A stretch of 5,382 nt of DNA from CAZTPH01 sp031552655 (GTDB lineage Bacteria > Pseudomonadota > Gammaproteobacteria > UBA9339): assembly GCA_031552655.1 (NCBI GenBank), contig JAVBML010000070.1:1-5382 (forward strand). The letters are read 5' to 3'. A model generated the notes under the pieces. The model saw nothing but the letters and a program-made list of their open reading frames with translations. It did no database searches and was not told where the DNA came from. This document shows positions 1 through 5,382 of the stretch, piece by piece (positions within the stretch are counted from its first letter, which is position 1; each line of letters starts with the position of its first letter). A program made the position numbers and the translations under genes.

Positions 1-346
1 CAAAACGGGTAACCTTTTTTTATGCAAGTATTTTTAAACTAACTAGCTGCAACTTCTAACGAGAAAACTCCCTCGCTTTCTACGCTTCTTTTGTTACACT
101 TTATAGTTTATACTTGTCTGATCTAATCAGAACTTAACCAGTTAAAATCAGTAGTGATAGGAGGATCACTATTATTTTCATCTCTTGGCCTTGCTGCCCA
201 AGTTCATGAATATCCTTGGTATTTTTATCCTAATAATATATTAGAAGTACAAAAAATATTTGATGATAGAGAAGAAGATGTCGTATTTGATATCTTGGAT
301 TCGCAATGCAAAATTTTGCCTAAATTAGACTTTAGTCTATATATTA
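1..346. other. Spacer with no intact gene; holds a gene remnant and small inverted repeats
   Basis: This AT-rich stretch lies beyond the 3' end of the sugar transporter gene. Stops interrupt all frames in positions 1-126, and I could not find a convincing gene end or RNA gene there. A TATACT hexamer at 109-114 could be a -10 box for plus-strand transcription, but no good -35 box sits at the right distance. Just after it is a 6-bp inverted repeat, TCTGAT-cta-ATCAGA (117-131). A second, 7-bp inverted repeat lies at 152-171, and the palindrome GCAAAATTTTGC at 308-319. From 127 onward a plus-strand frame is open and looks protein-like; it is listed separately as a probable remnant. Confidence 0.6.
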
Positions 347-387
347 TTATTTTTTACTTAGTTTATCCTCTATTTCTTCCAGAGTAA
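127..387 (+). pseudogene. Probable remnant of a small exported protein (signal-peptide end)
   Basis: The frame is open from 127 to the stop at 385-387. The only usable start inside it is GTG at 154, which would give 77 residues, but no ribosome binding site precedes that codon. The translation carries a hydrophobic run (VVIGGSLLFSSLGLAA) followed by QVHEYPWYFYPNN, which looks like the core and cleavage site (LAA|Q) of a Sec signal peptide. An acidic stretch follows (IFDDREEDVVFDILD). No charged n-region or start codon is present where a signal peptide should begin. After about 330 the frame runs through hairpin DNA into the antisense of the sugar transporter gene, overlapping its last 41 bases, so the C-terminus is unlikely to be native. 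I read it as a decayed, 3'-truncated gene for a small periplasmic protein of unknown family. A short expressed peptide starting at GTG 154 is the alternative. Confidence 0.35.
326..355 (+). terminator. Weak hairpin plus T-rich tail at the 3' end of the transporter gene
   Basis: TAGAC-TTTA-GTCTA (326-339) can form a 5-bp stem with a 4-base loop. On the plus strand it is followed by a T-rich run ending in six T's (340-355), the layout of a weak intrinsic terminator. It would stop plus-strand transcription coming from the remnant. For the minus-strand transporter transcript, the same hairpin follows the stop codon by only a few bases but lacks a U-tract, and a 12-bp palindrome (308-319) lies a little further on. 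The stem has few GC pairs, so function is doubtful. Confidence 0.25.
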
Positions 388-1741
388 AACCTCTAGTTTC
401 CGGCACATATTTATAAACAAATAGTATGGCTAGGAGGCAAAATAGACTAAATACATAGAAGATCATGGAATTGCCGTAATTTTCCATGAATGATAGGGCA
501 TAGCGCATTACCAGGCCGGCGAAGGTCCAATTGACAATTGTAGTGATGGTCATGCCAATTTCTCGGCCTCGCAGGGGAAATATTTCAGAACATACCAGCC
601 ACACTACGGGTCCCCAGGAAATGGCAAAACCAAAGATATAGAATATAATTGCCATGAGTAGAGCCTGCTTAGGCAGTGATCCAATGAGGGCAGGATCGCT
701 GACATTGCCGATGTGTTGAAATGCTAGACCAGCCATGATCATAGTTACAAACATAAAAATGGCACCAACGTAGAGTAATTTTTTACGTCCCCACTTTTCC
801 ACGAGAAATATGGCGGGAAAAGTAAATAGCATATTAACCGTGGGCACTGCCATCATAGCTAAAAATCCCTTCATGTTCGCGTAGCCAAAAATGGTGGGAG
901 CGTAATAAATCATCATATTGATACCAACTAGCTGTTGCAGCATTTGGAGAACGACGCCTATTAGTAAAACCTTCGCAAAATATTTTTGGCGCATGATGTT
1001 CCAGAATGAAGGTTTATGCTCCCTGAGAATTTTTTCAATTTCTTGAATTTCATTATTTATTTCCGTTTGATTATTAAGAGTGCATTGCAGTGCTGCCATG
1101 GCTTCCTCTTTTCTCCCCTTGAGCATCAACCAGCGAGGGCTTTCCGGTAGGAAAATACTGGTGATGAACATAACTATGGCAAAGAGTGTAATAACTAGAA
1201 ACATGAGAGGAAGAGCGGTGCTGCTATTAGTAAAGTAGGAAGCAATTAGCACATTGCTCAGGGAAATTAGAAAAATACCCATGGTAATCATTAGTTGAAA
1301 CAGGGTGCCCATGGCTCCACGGATGGTGGCCGGTGCAGTTTCCGATAGATAGAGAGGAGCAACGAATGAGGCTAAGCCTACACCAAATCCTAAAATAAAA
1401 CGCAGCGTGGTGAGAATAGCTATGGGAGGTAGCAGTGCGGAAAATAGGGAACCTAGACTAAATATAATGCCAGCCAGCACTAAACTTTTTTTGCGACCAA
1501 GTGCTCTACTTATGAAACCGGATAGCAATGCTCCCACGATACCTCCGGTGGCGAGGATAGCGGAATATCGTCCCATGCCGGCAACATCTAGTCCATATTG
1601 ATTTTTGATGGTTTCCATGGAATTGGCGATGAATCCCTGATCTAGCCCAAATAATAAACCACCGAGAGCAGCGGTGAGGCAGATGAGATAGACAGTAGTT
1701 TTATAGTTACCTAGTGAAGGGGGATTTACATTTTTGTTCAT
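347..1741 (-). CDS. MFS sugar porter family proton/sugar symporter (XylE/GalP-like)
   Basis: This gene encodes a 464-residue inner-membrane transporter, a normal length for a 12-helix sugar porter. Family signatures occur in order: GLDQG in helix 1 (D34), LGRKK after helix 2 (81-85), helix 4 R114 leading to the PLYLSETAP...RG signature (129-142), PESPR before the central loop (199-203), QQLVGIN..IYY in helix 7 (269-280), WGRKK (317-321), GPVVW..SEIFP in helix 10 (377-389) and PETRG at the C-terminal end (447-451). In E. coli XylE, D27 and R133 couple protons, while Q288, Q289, N294, Y298, G388 and W392 bind sugar. The matching residues D34, R114, Q269, Q270, N275, Y279, G377 and W381 are all present, so proton-driven sugar uptake is the likely role. 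The exact sugar cannot be read from sequence; glucose is favoured because glucokinase lies 35 bases upstream on the same strand. The ATG start has a strong Shine-Dalgarno site, and the gene appears intact. Confidence 0.95.
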   Translation of the reverse strand: MNKNVNPPSLGNYKTTVYLICLTAALGGLLFGLDQGFIANSMETIKNQYGLDVAGMGRYSAILATGGIVGALLSGFISRALGRKKSLVLAGIIFSLGSLFSALLPPIAILTTLRFILGFGVGLASFVAPLYLSETAPATIRGAMGTLFQLMITMGIFLISLSNVLIASYFTNSSTALPLMFLVITLFAIVMFITSIFLPESPRWLMLKGRKEEAMAALQCTLNNQTEINNEIQEIEKILREHKPSFWNIMRQKYFAKVLLIGVVLQMLQQLVGINMMIYYAPTIFGYANMKGFLAMMAVPTVNMLFTFPAIFLVEKWGRKKLLYVGAIFMFVTMIMAGLAFQHIGNVSDPALIGSLPKQALLMAIIFYIFGFAISWGPVVWLVCSEIFPLRGREIGMTITTIVNWTFAGLVMRYALSFMENYGNSMIFYVFSLFCLLAILFVYKYVPETRGFTLEEIEDKLSKK

Positions 1742-1745
1742 GGAA

Positions 1746-1751
1746 CCTCCT
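1746..1751 (-). promoter_or_regulatory. Shine-Dalgarno site of the sugar transporter
   Basis: Read on the minus strand, a full AGGAGG lies 4 bases before the ATG of the transporter, inside the 35-base gap after the glucokinase stop. It supports the annotated start and suggests independent, efficient initiation on the shared mRNA. Confidence 0.75.
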
Positions 1752-1776
1752 CTATTATTTATCTATGGCTAAATTG

Positions 1777-2790
1777 CTAATCAATTTGGTCCAGCGCCAG
1801 TTTTTTTGCATACAGCGCCGCTCCTCGTAAACCTATCTCTGTGCAAAGTACTATGTGCAGTGGGATATCCTGAATTAGTTGTTGTAATCTTCCCTTGTCA
1901 CTAAATGCTTGGAGAAAATTTTTACCTTTAATTTGAGATAGTAGTTTTGGTGCTATGCCTCCCACTATGTATATTCCTCCGAAGGGCAAGGTAGTAAGTG
2001 CTAGGTTACCAACGGCGGCCCCGTAGATGCCAATGAAAATATCCAGGGCATGTTTAGCCAAGGGATCTCCACCTCTAAGTGCATATTCTGTAATGGCTGA
2101 AGCAAAATCTCTATTTTTTTCGGTGAAGGAGGCCAGCGTAGAATTTTCCTTGGTAGCAGTTTTATAGCTGCTTCTAACAAATTGATAGATGTTGATTAGA
2201 CCGGGGCCCGACAGTAGTCTTTCCAAGGAAACGCGGTGGTATTTTTTCTTTAGAAATCTAAGTAAATCGATTTGTTCCCCATTGGTGGGAGCGAAATCGA
2301 TGTGTCCTCCTTCGGTGGCGTGTACTTTTGGTACACCTCGGTGATAGGAGATAAAGCCAATGCCAAGTCCAGTTCCGGCTCCTATATAAGCTTTAGGGCT
2401 ATCTGGGCTAGATTTTCCCCTTTGTAAAGTTACTAATTCTTCGGAATGCAAAGTTTCTAAGCCATGGCCAATGGCAGCAAAATCATTGAGCAGTGCCACT
2501 TTTTCCAGGGATAGTCTTTTCTGAATGTCGCTGGATTTTACCATCCAAGGAAGATTAGTAAATTTTACCACGCCATCTACAATGGGGCCGGCAACACCAA
2601 AGCCGGCACTTTTTAATTGACTAGCTGCTATTCTTACATCATCAAAAAAAAGATCGAGGATATTAATGAAGGTGCTGTGGTCACCATTGTGATAAAGAGC
2701 ATTTTTAATGACATGGGACGAATTATCAGAAAACTCCATAAGTCTAATGCGGGTATAGGTACCACCGATATCTCCTGAAAGAACTATCAC
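1777..2790 (-). CDS. glk: Glucokinase (ATP:glucose 6-phosphotransferase)
   Basis: This gene encodes a 337-residue cytoplasmic enzyme of the proteobacterial glucokinase family (PF02685), close in length to E. coli Glk (321). It phosphorylates glucose to glucose 6-phosphate for glycolysis, the Entner-Doudoroff route or the pentose phosphate route. The phosphate-binding loop is GDIGGTYTR (6-14). LLNDFAA carries N102 and the catalytic base D103. Sugar contacts known from E. coli Glk are matched by E160 and H163 in EGGH and by E190 in the SLERLLSGPG segment. GAGTGLG (137-143) and GGIYIVGGIAP (271-281) form the nucleotide-binding part. The N usual after GGT in E. coli is a tyrosine here; other Glk branches also vary at this site. 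The start is GTG at 2788-2790, preceded by AAAGGGAG with 7 bases of spacing. An ATG at 2795-2797 is out of frame. The gene is first in a likely operon with the sugar transporter downstream, which supports glucose as the transported sugar. Confidence 0.95.
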   Translation of the reverse strand: MIVLSGDIGGTYTRIRLMEFSDNSSHVIKNALYHNGDHSTFINILDLFFDDVRIAASQLKSAGFGVAGPIVDGVVKFTNLPWMVKSSDIQKRLSLEKVALLNDFAAIGHGLETLHSEELVTLQRGKSSPDSPKAYIGAGTGLGIGFISYHRGVPKVHATEGGHIDFAPTNGEQIDLLRFLKKKYHRVSLERLLSGPGLINIYQFVRSSYKTATKENSTLASFTEKNRDFASAITEYALRGGDPLAKHALDIFIGIYGAAVGNLALTTLPFGGIYIVGGIAPKLLSQIKGKNFLQAFSDKGRLQQLIQDIPLHIVLCTEIGLRGAALYAKKLALDQID

Positions 2791-2797
2791 AAATCAT

Positions 2798-2805
2798 CTC
2801 CCTTT
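2798..2805 (-). promoter_or_regulatory. Shine-Dalgarno site deciding the GTG start of glk
   Basis: On the minus strand AAAGGGAG ends 7 bases before the GTG start. The nearby ATG overlaps the spacing region and is out of frame, so this site fixes the rarer GTG as the initiation codon. Confidence 0.65.
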
Positions 2806-2823
2806 AATAAAACCTACTACTAT

Positions 2824-2853
2824 ATAATACAACAAACAGGCGGTGCTATGCAA
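2824..2853 (-). promoter_or_regulatory. Candidate sigma-70 promoter of the glk-transporter operon
   Basis: Read on the minus strand, TTGCAT (2848-2853) and TATTAT (2824-2829) are separated by 18 bases. The -10 box matches the consensus at five of six positions and the -35 box at three of six. Transcription would start near 2817, leaving a leader of roughly 25-30 bases before glk. The region is AT-rich, so chance matches are likely, but the position is right for the first gene of the pair. No clear operator was found. Confidence 0.35.
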
Positions 2854-3211
2854 TTATAGATTTTAAAAGAGGTAGAACTGAAATATTTTATTTCGTGCAA
2901 TTAGATTTTTGTCCTGCATTGGCTGCTAATGGTGGCATTGAGAAATCGCTGCCATGCTTTATGGAAAATTGAAGTGGCTATGAATTTCTTAAGCTCAAAT
3001 TGACAAAGTTAGGAACTAAAATGTTGGATGAAACCATAAGAACTTGCTAGAAAAAGTGGATAATGGTAGCGTATATAGATATTTACTAATTTATTTAGAT
3101 CATAGATTGACATCGTGGTTTTCAAAAAAACTATCGAAAATAAAATTGAACTTGGCTTCATTAGAAGATGTTAGAGATTGAAAGGTAGGTATTATTTATA
3201 AATCTAAGTAG
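2847..3211 (+). pseudogene. Decayed coding remnant of unknown family between glk and asnS
   Basis: The plus strand shows coding-like sequence in two adjacent frames. From 2847 one frame reads YAIIDFKRGRTEIFYFVQL and continues through CPALAANGGIEKSLPCFMEN to a TGA at 2970-2972. It then resumes in the same frame with SGYEFLKLKLTKLGTKMLDE until a TAG at 3048-3050. Near 3038 the message shifts to the next frame with KNLLEKVDNGSVYRYLLIYL and continues to TGA 3179-3181 and TAG 3209-3211. If the stops and the shift are repaired, about 120 residues of normal-looking protein result, with no start codon or ribosome binding site. I do not recognise the family. It is not an obvious transposase, and no inverted-repeat ends are seen. 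I infer a dead gene fragment. Alternatives are plain spacer that happens to be open, or sequencing error, although several separate lesions make error unlikely. Confidence 0.45.
3107..3137 (+). promoter_or_regulatory. Candidate promoter for the asnS-L,D-transpeptidase pair
   Basis: A perfect TTGACA (3107-3112) is followed after 19 bases by TATCGA (3132-3137). The spacing is long and the -10 box poor, but it is the best -35 box close to asnS and would give a leader of about 90 bases. It lies inside the gene remnant, so chance occurrence is possible. Confidence 0.25.
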
Positions 3212-3231
3212 AACATTGGTTGGGATTTTAT

Positions 3232-4647
3232 ATGCATAGATATGGCAAAAAATTTACTTCGGTCTGTGAGTTATTGAAAGATCAAACGGTAATTGATAGC
3301 AGCGTAAATGTTGCTGGTTGGGTACGAACGCGCAGGGATTCCAAGGCGGGTTTTTCATTTATTACTCTCAATGATGGTTCCGGTTTTGCATCCCTACAGG
3401 TGGTTGCTGCCAGCGATTTATCCAATTATCAAAGTGAAATTTTAAAGATCACAGCGGGCTGTGCAATTGTGGTCACTGGTAAACTAGTTAAATCTCCCGC
3501 CGAGGGACAGTTGGTGGAGCTACGAGCGGAGAGTGTCGAGGTTGTGGGATGGATTGATGAACCGGATAAATATCCCATGGCTCCTAAATATCATACTCTG
3601 GAGTATTTACGTGAATATACCCATTTACGACCTCGCACCAATGTTATTGGGGCTGTTACCAGAATAAGACACTCTCTTTCCATGGCAATCCACAGATTTT
3701 TTCATGAAAATGGTTTCCACTGGATTCACACTCCCATTATTACCTCCAGTGATTGTGAAGGTGCGGGAGAGATGCTACGGGTTACTTCATTGAATTTAAG
3801 TCAGATACCCCGTACCGCCGAAGGAAAGGTTGACTTTGTTCAGGATTTTTTTAGTCGGGAGGCATTTCTAACGGTTTCCGGTCAGCTCAATGTTGAGTCC
3901 TATTGTGAAGCTTTGAGTAAGGTTTATACCTTTGGTCCAACTTTTAGGGCGGAAAATTCTAATACCAGTAGACATCTGGCGGAATTTTGGATGGTGGAAC
4001 CGGAGATTGCCTTCGCTGATCTCGAAGATAGTGCCAAGTTAGCATCAACCATGATTGTCTATTTGGTAAAAGCTATGCTCAGTGAGCGAGCCGATGATCT
4101 TAACTTTTTTATGGAAAAGATAGATGGAGAGTGCATCCATCGCTTGGAAAAAATTGTTGCCAGTGAATTTATCTACATGGAATATACCGAAGCCATAGAG
4201 CTGCTGAAGCAAGCACCGAAGAGCTTTGCTTTTCCAGTGGAATGGGGTCTAGATCTACAATCGGAGCATGAACGTTATCTTACGGAAGAGGTGATTAAGG
4301 GACCTATTATTTTAGTTAATTATCCTCGGGAAATAAAAAGTTTTTACATGCGTGCCAACGATGATAATAAAACCGTGGCTGCTATGGACATATTGGTTCC
4401 CGGAGTTGGTGAAATTCTCGGAGGAAGTCAGCGCGAAGAACGCTACGATTTACTTTGCCGGCGCATGGATGAGCTAGGATTGGATAGGGAAAATTATAGT
4501 TGGTACTTGGATTTACGTAGATATGGCACGGTGCCCCACGCTGGTTTTGGTTTAGGGCTTGAAAGAATGGTTATGTACGTAACGGGCATGCAAAATATTC
4601 GCGATGTAATTCCCTTTCCCCGCACCGTTAATCATCTTGCCTACTAG
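3232..4647 (+). CDS. asnS: Asparaginyl-tRNA synthetase (class II)
   Basis: This gene encodes the cytoplasmic enzyme that charges tRNA-Asn with asparagine using ATP. From ATG 3232 it is 471 residues, against 466 in E. coli. An N-terminal OB-fold anticodon-binding domain comes first, with [17 protein letters not shown] and the [18 protein letters not shown] hinge. The class II catalytic core follows: motif 1 around [19 protein letters not shown], motif 2 as [20 protein letters not shown], then GGSQREER and motif 3 in GFGLGLERM. It ends with [10 protein letters not shown], as the family does. These segments are near-identical to the E. coli protein and distinguish it from AspRS. The frame can be extended to a TTG at 3220. 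ATG 3232 is preferred because a partial Shine-Dalgarno (TTGGGA, 3220-3225) lies 6 bases before it and the N-terminus then fits the family. The presence of AsnRS argues for direct Asn-tRNA charging here. A transpeptidase gene follows after 14 bases. Confidence 0.97.
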   Translation: MHRYGKKFTSVCELLKDQTVIDSSVNVAGWVRTRRDSKAGFSFITLNDGSGFASLQVVAASDLSNYQSEILKITAGCAIVVTGKLVKSPAEGQLVELRAESVEVVGWIDEPDKYPMAPKYHTLEYLREYTHLRPRTNVIGAVTRIRHSLSMAIHRFFHENGFHWIHTPIITSSDCEGAGEMLRVTSLNLSQIPRTAEGKVDFVQDFFSREAFLTVSGQLNVESYCEALSKVYTFGPTFRAENSNTSRHLAEFWMVEPEIAFADLEDSAKLASTMIVYLVKAMLSERADDLNFFMEKIDGECIHRLEKIVASEFIYMEYTEAIELLKQAPKSFAFPVEWGLDLQSEHERYLTEEVIKGPIILVNYPREIKSFYMRANDDNKTVAAMDILVPGVGEILGGSQREERYDLLCRRMDELGLDRENYSWYLDLRRYGTVPHAGFGLGLERMVMYVTGMQNIRDVIPFPRTVNHLAY

Positions 4648-4661
4648 GTATATTTTAGGCT

Positions 4662-5382
4662 ATGAAAGGGTTGTTATCTCTATTTCTATTTTTATTATCA
4701 TTGCAATGCCAAGCTTTGGTATTTGATTTGCCTAAAAATGGTGGAGAACTGGTGGGTAGAGTGCAAACTACTCAAATTCGAGAGGGAGAGGATTTTTCCG
4801 ATGTGGCAGAGCGCTTTGACGTAGGATATTACGAAATATTTGAAGCTAATCCAGGCATTGATCCAGATAATCCAAAAGTTGATACGCTGTTGATTATTCC
4901 TACGTACTATATTTTACCCCGGGAATTGGTGGAAAATACCGTAGTAGTTAATTTGGCCGAGATGCGTTTGTATTATAAATCTAAAGATGGTAGCAAGGCT
5001 TATATATTTCCCGTCGGCATTGGCAAAGAGGATTGGAATACTCCCCTGGGGACAATGACCATAGTATCAAAGACTGAAAATCCCCATTGGACGATTCCCG
5101 ATTCCATCTATAAACTTAGAAGAGCTCTAGGTGACAGTAAATTAAAAAAAGTGATTCCACCGGGACCCGATAATCCTCTGGGTAAGTATGCCTTGCGTCT
5201 ATCTAAGCACAGTTACCTAATTCATGGGACTAATATTCCCGCGGGAGTTGGTCGCAGAAGTAGTGCCGGTTGCATTCGTATGTATGAAGATGATATTAAG
5301 AGATTGTATAATTTGGTGGAGGTTGGTACCGCTGTTATAATTATCAATCAACCCTATAAGGTTTGCTGGAATGATGGTAAGT
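4662..5382 (+). CDS. Secreted LysM/YkuD L,D-transpeptidase, 3' end beyond the window
   Basis: The first 240 codons are open to the window edge; E. coli YbiS, at 306 residues, suggests that some 60 are missing. Residues 1-18 form a Sec signal peptide ending in CQA, so the product should act in the periplasm. A LysM-like peptidoglycan-binding module covers about 33-83 (REGEDFSDVAERFDVGYYEI, EANPGIDPDNP, LLIIPTYYILP). The YkuD catalytic domain spans about 93-228: VVVNLAEMRLYY, PVGIGKEDWNTPLG, the IHGTN segment with H188, and SSAGCIRM with the nucleophile C204. Such enzymes form 3-3 crosslinks in peptidoglycan or attach an outer-membrane lipoprotein to it; which of these applies cannot be told. 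In the usual [ST]HGC motif the second residue is His; here it is Ala202, while the catalytic His188 and Cys204 remain. The ATG start lies 14 bases after the asnS stop with only a poor ribosome binding site, which suggests co-transcription and perhaps translational coupling. Confidence 0.92.
   Translation, partial: MKGLLSLFLFLLSLQCQALVFDLPKNGGELVGRVQTTQIREGEDFSDVAERFDVGYYEIFEANPGIDPDNPKVDTLLIIPTYYILPRELVENTVVVNLAEMRLYYKSKDGSKAYIFPVGIGKEDWNTPLGTMTIVSKTENPHWTIPDSIYKLRRALGDSKLKKVIPPGPDNPLGKYALRLSKHSYLIHGTNIPAGVGRRSSAGCIRMYEDDIKRLYNLVEVGTAVIIINQPYKVCWNDGK

Noticed and set aside
1..126. tRNA, small RNA or gene end in the left edge
   Set aside because: No cloverleaf, no strong hairpin with a U-tract, and frequent stops in all frames on both strands.
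1407..1601. Plus-strand open frame of 64 codons
   Set aside because: It lies entirely antisense within the sugar transporter gene, has no ribosome binding site and shows no recognisable protein features.
2795..2797. ATG upstream of glk on the minus strand
   Set aside because: It is seven bases off the GTG start and therefore out of frame with glucokinase.
3000..3022. Second perfect TTGACA with TAAAAT downstream
   Set aside because: The spacing is only 11 bases, too short for a sigma-70 promoter, and no gene starts nearby.
3220..3231. TTG start giving AsnRS four extra N-terminal residues
   Set aside because: The TTG lies within the only Shine-Dalgarno-like bases, and the ATG at 3232 gives an N-terminus nearer the family norm.
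2791..3231. Insertion sequence as source of the spacer
   Set aside because: No terminal inverted repeats, target duplication or transposase motif could be seen.
4692..4709. Possible lipobox (LSLQC) in the transpeptidase leader
   Set aside because: Gln just before Cys does not fit a lipobox; a signal peptidase I site after CQA is more likely.

Overview
The window looks like ordinary chromosomal DNA from an AT-rich gammaproteobacterium. The AsnRS is a clear full-length relative of the E. coli enzyme, the glucokinase is of the proteobacterial Glk (PF02685) type, and the L,D-transpeptidase resembles the ErfK/YbiS enzymes of Gram-negative bacteria. The low GC, a sugar-porter/glucokinase pair and spacers that hold decayed coding sequence are reminiscent of host-associated lineages such as the Legionellales (Legionella/Coxiella relatives). 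That placement is inference from gene content; the sequence alone does not fix the genus.

Layout. Positions 1-346 hold no intact gene. They carry a short open frame that looks like the secretion-signal end of a lost exported protein, plus some small AT-rich inverted repeats. Positions 347-1741 (minus) encode a 12-helix proton/sugar symporter of the major facilitator sugar porter family. Thirty-five bases upstream of it, on the same strand, lies glucokinase (1777-2790, minus). Transcription of this pair probably starts near 2820. Positions 2791-3231 separate the two divergent gene pairs and contain a coding-like remnant broken by at least one stop and one frameshift. Positions 3232-4647 (plus) encode asparaginyl-tRNA synthetase. 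Fourteen bases after its stop begins a secreted LysM plus YkuD L,D-transpeptidase (4662 to the window end, plus), cut by the window edge.

How the genes work together. The minus-strand pair forms a compact sugar-entry module: the symporter brings in a hexose or pentose with protons and Glk makes glucose 6-phosphate at the cytoplasmic side. The plus-strand pair joins a translation housekeeping gene to a periplasmic cell-wall crosslinking or lipoprotein-anchoring enzyme. The two share a transcript probably because of packing, with no obvious functional link.

I found no mobile element, tRNA, CRISPR array or riboswitch, and nothing I would call a new biological system. The points most worth a second look are the two gene remnants and the altered SxGC catalytic motif of the L,D-transpeptidase.
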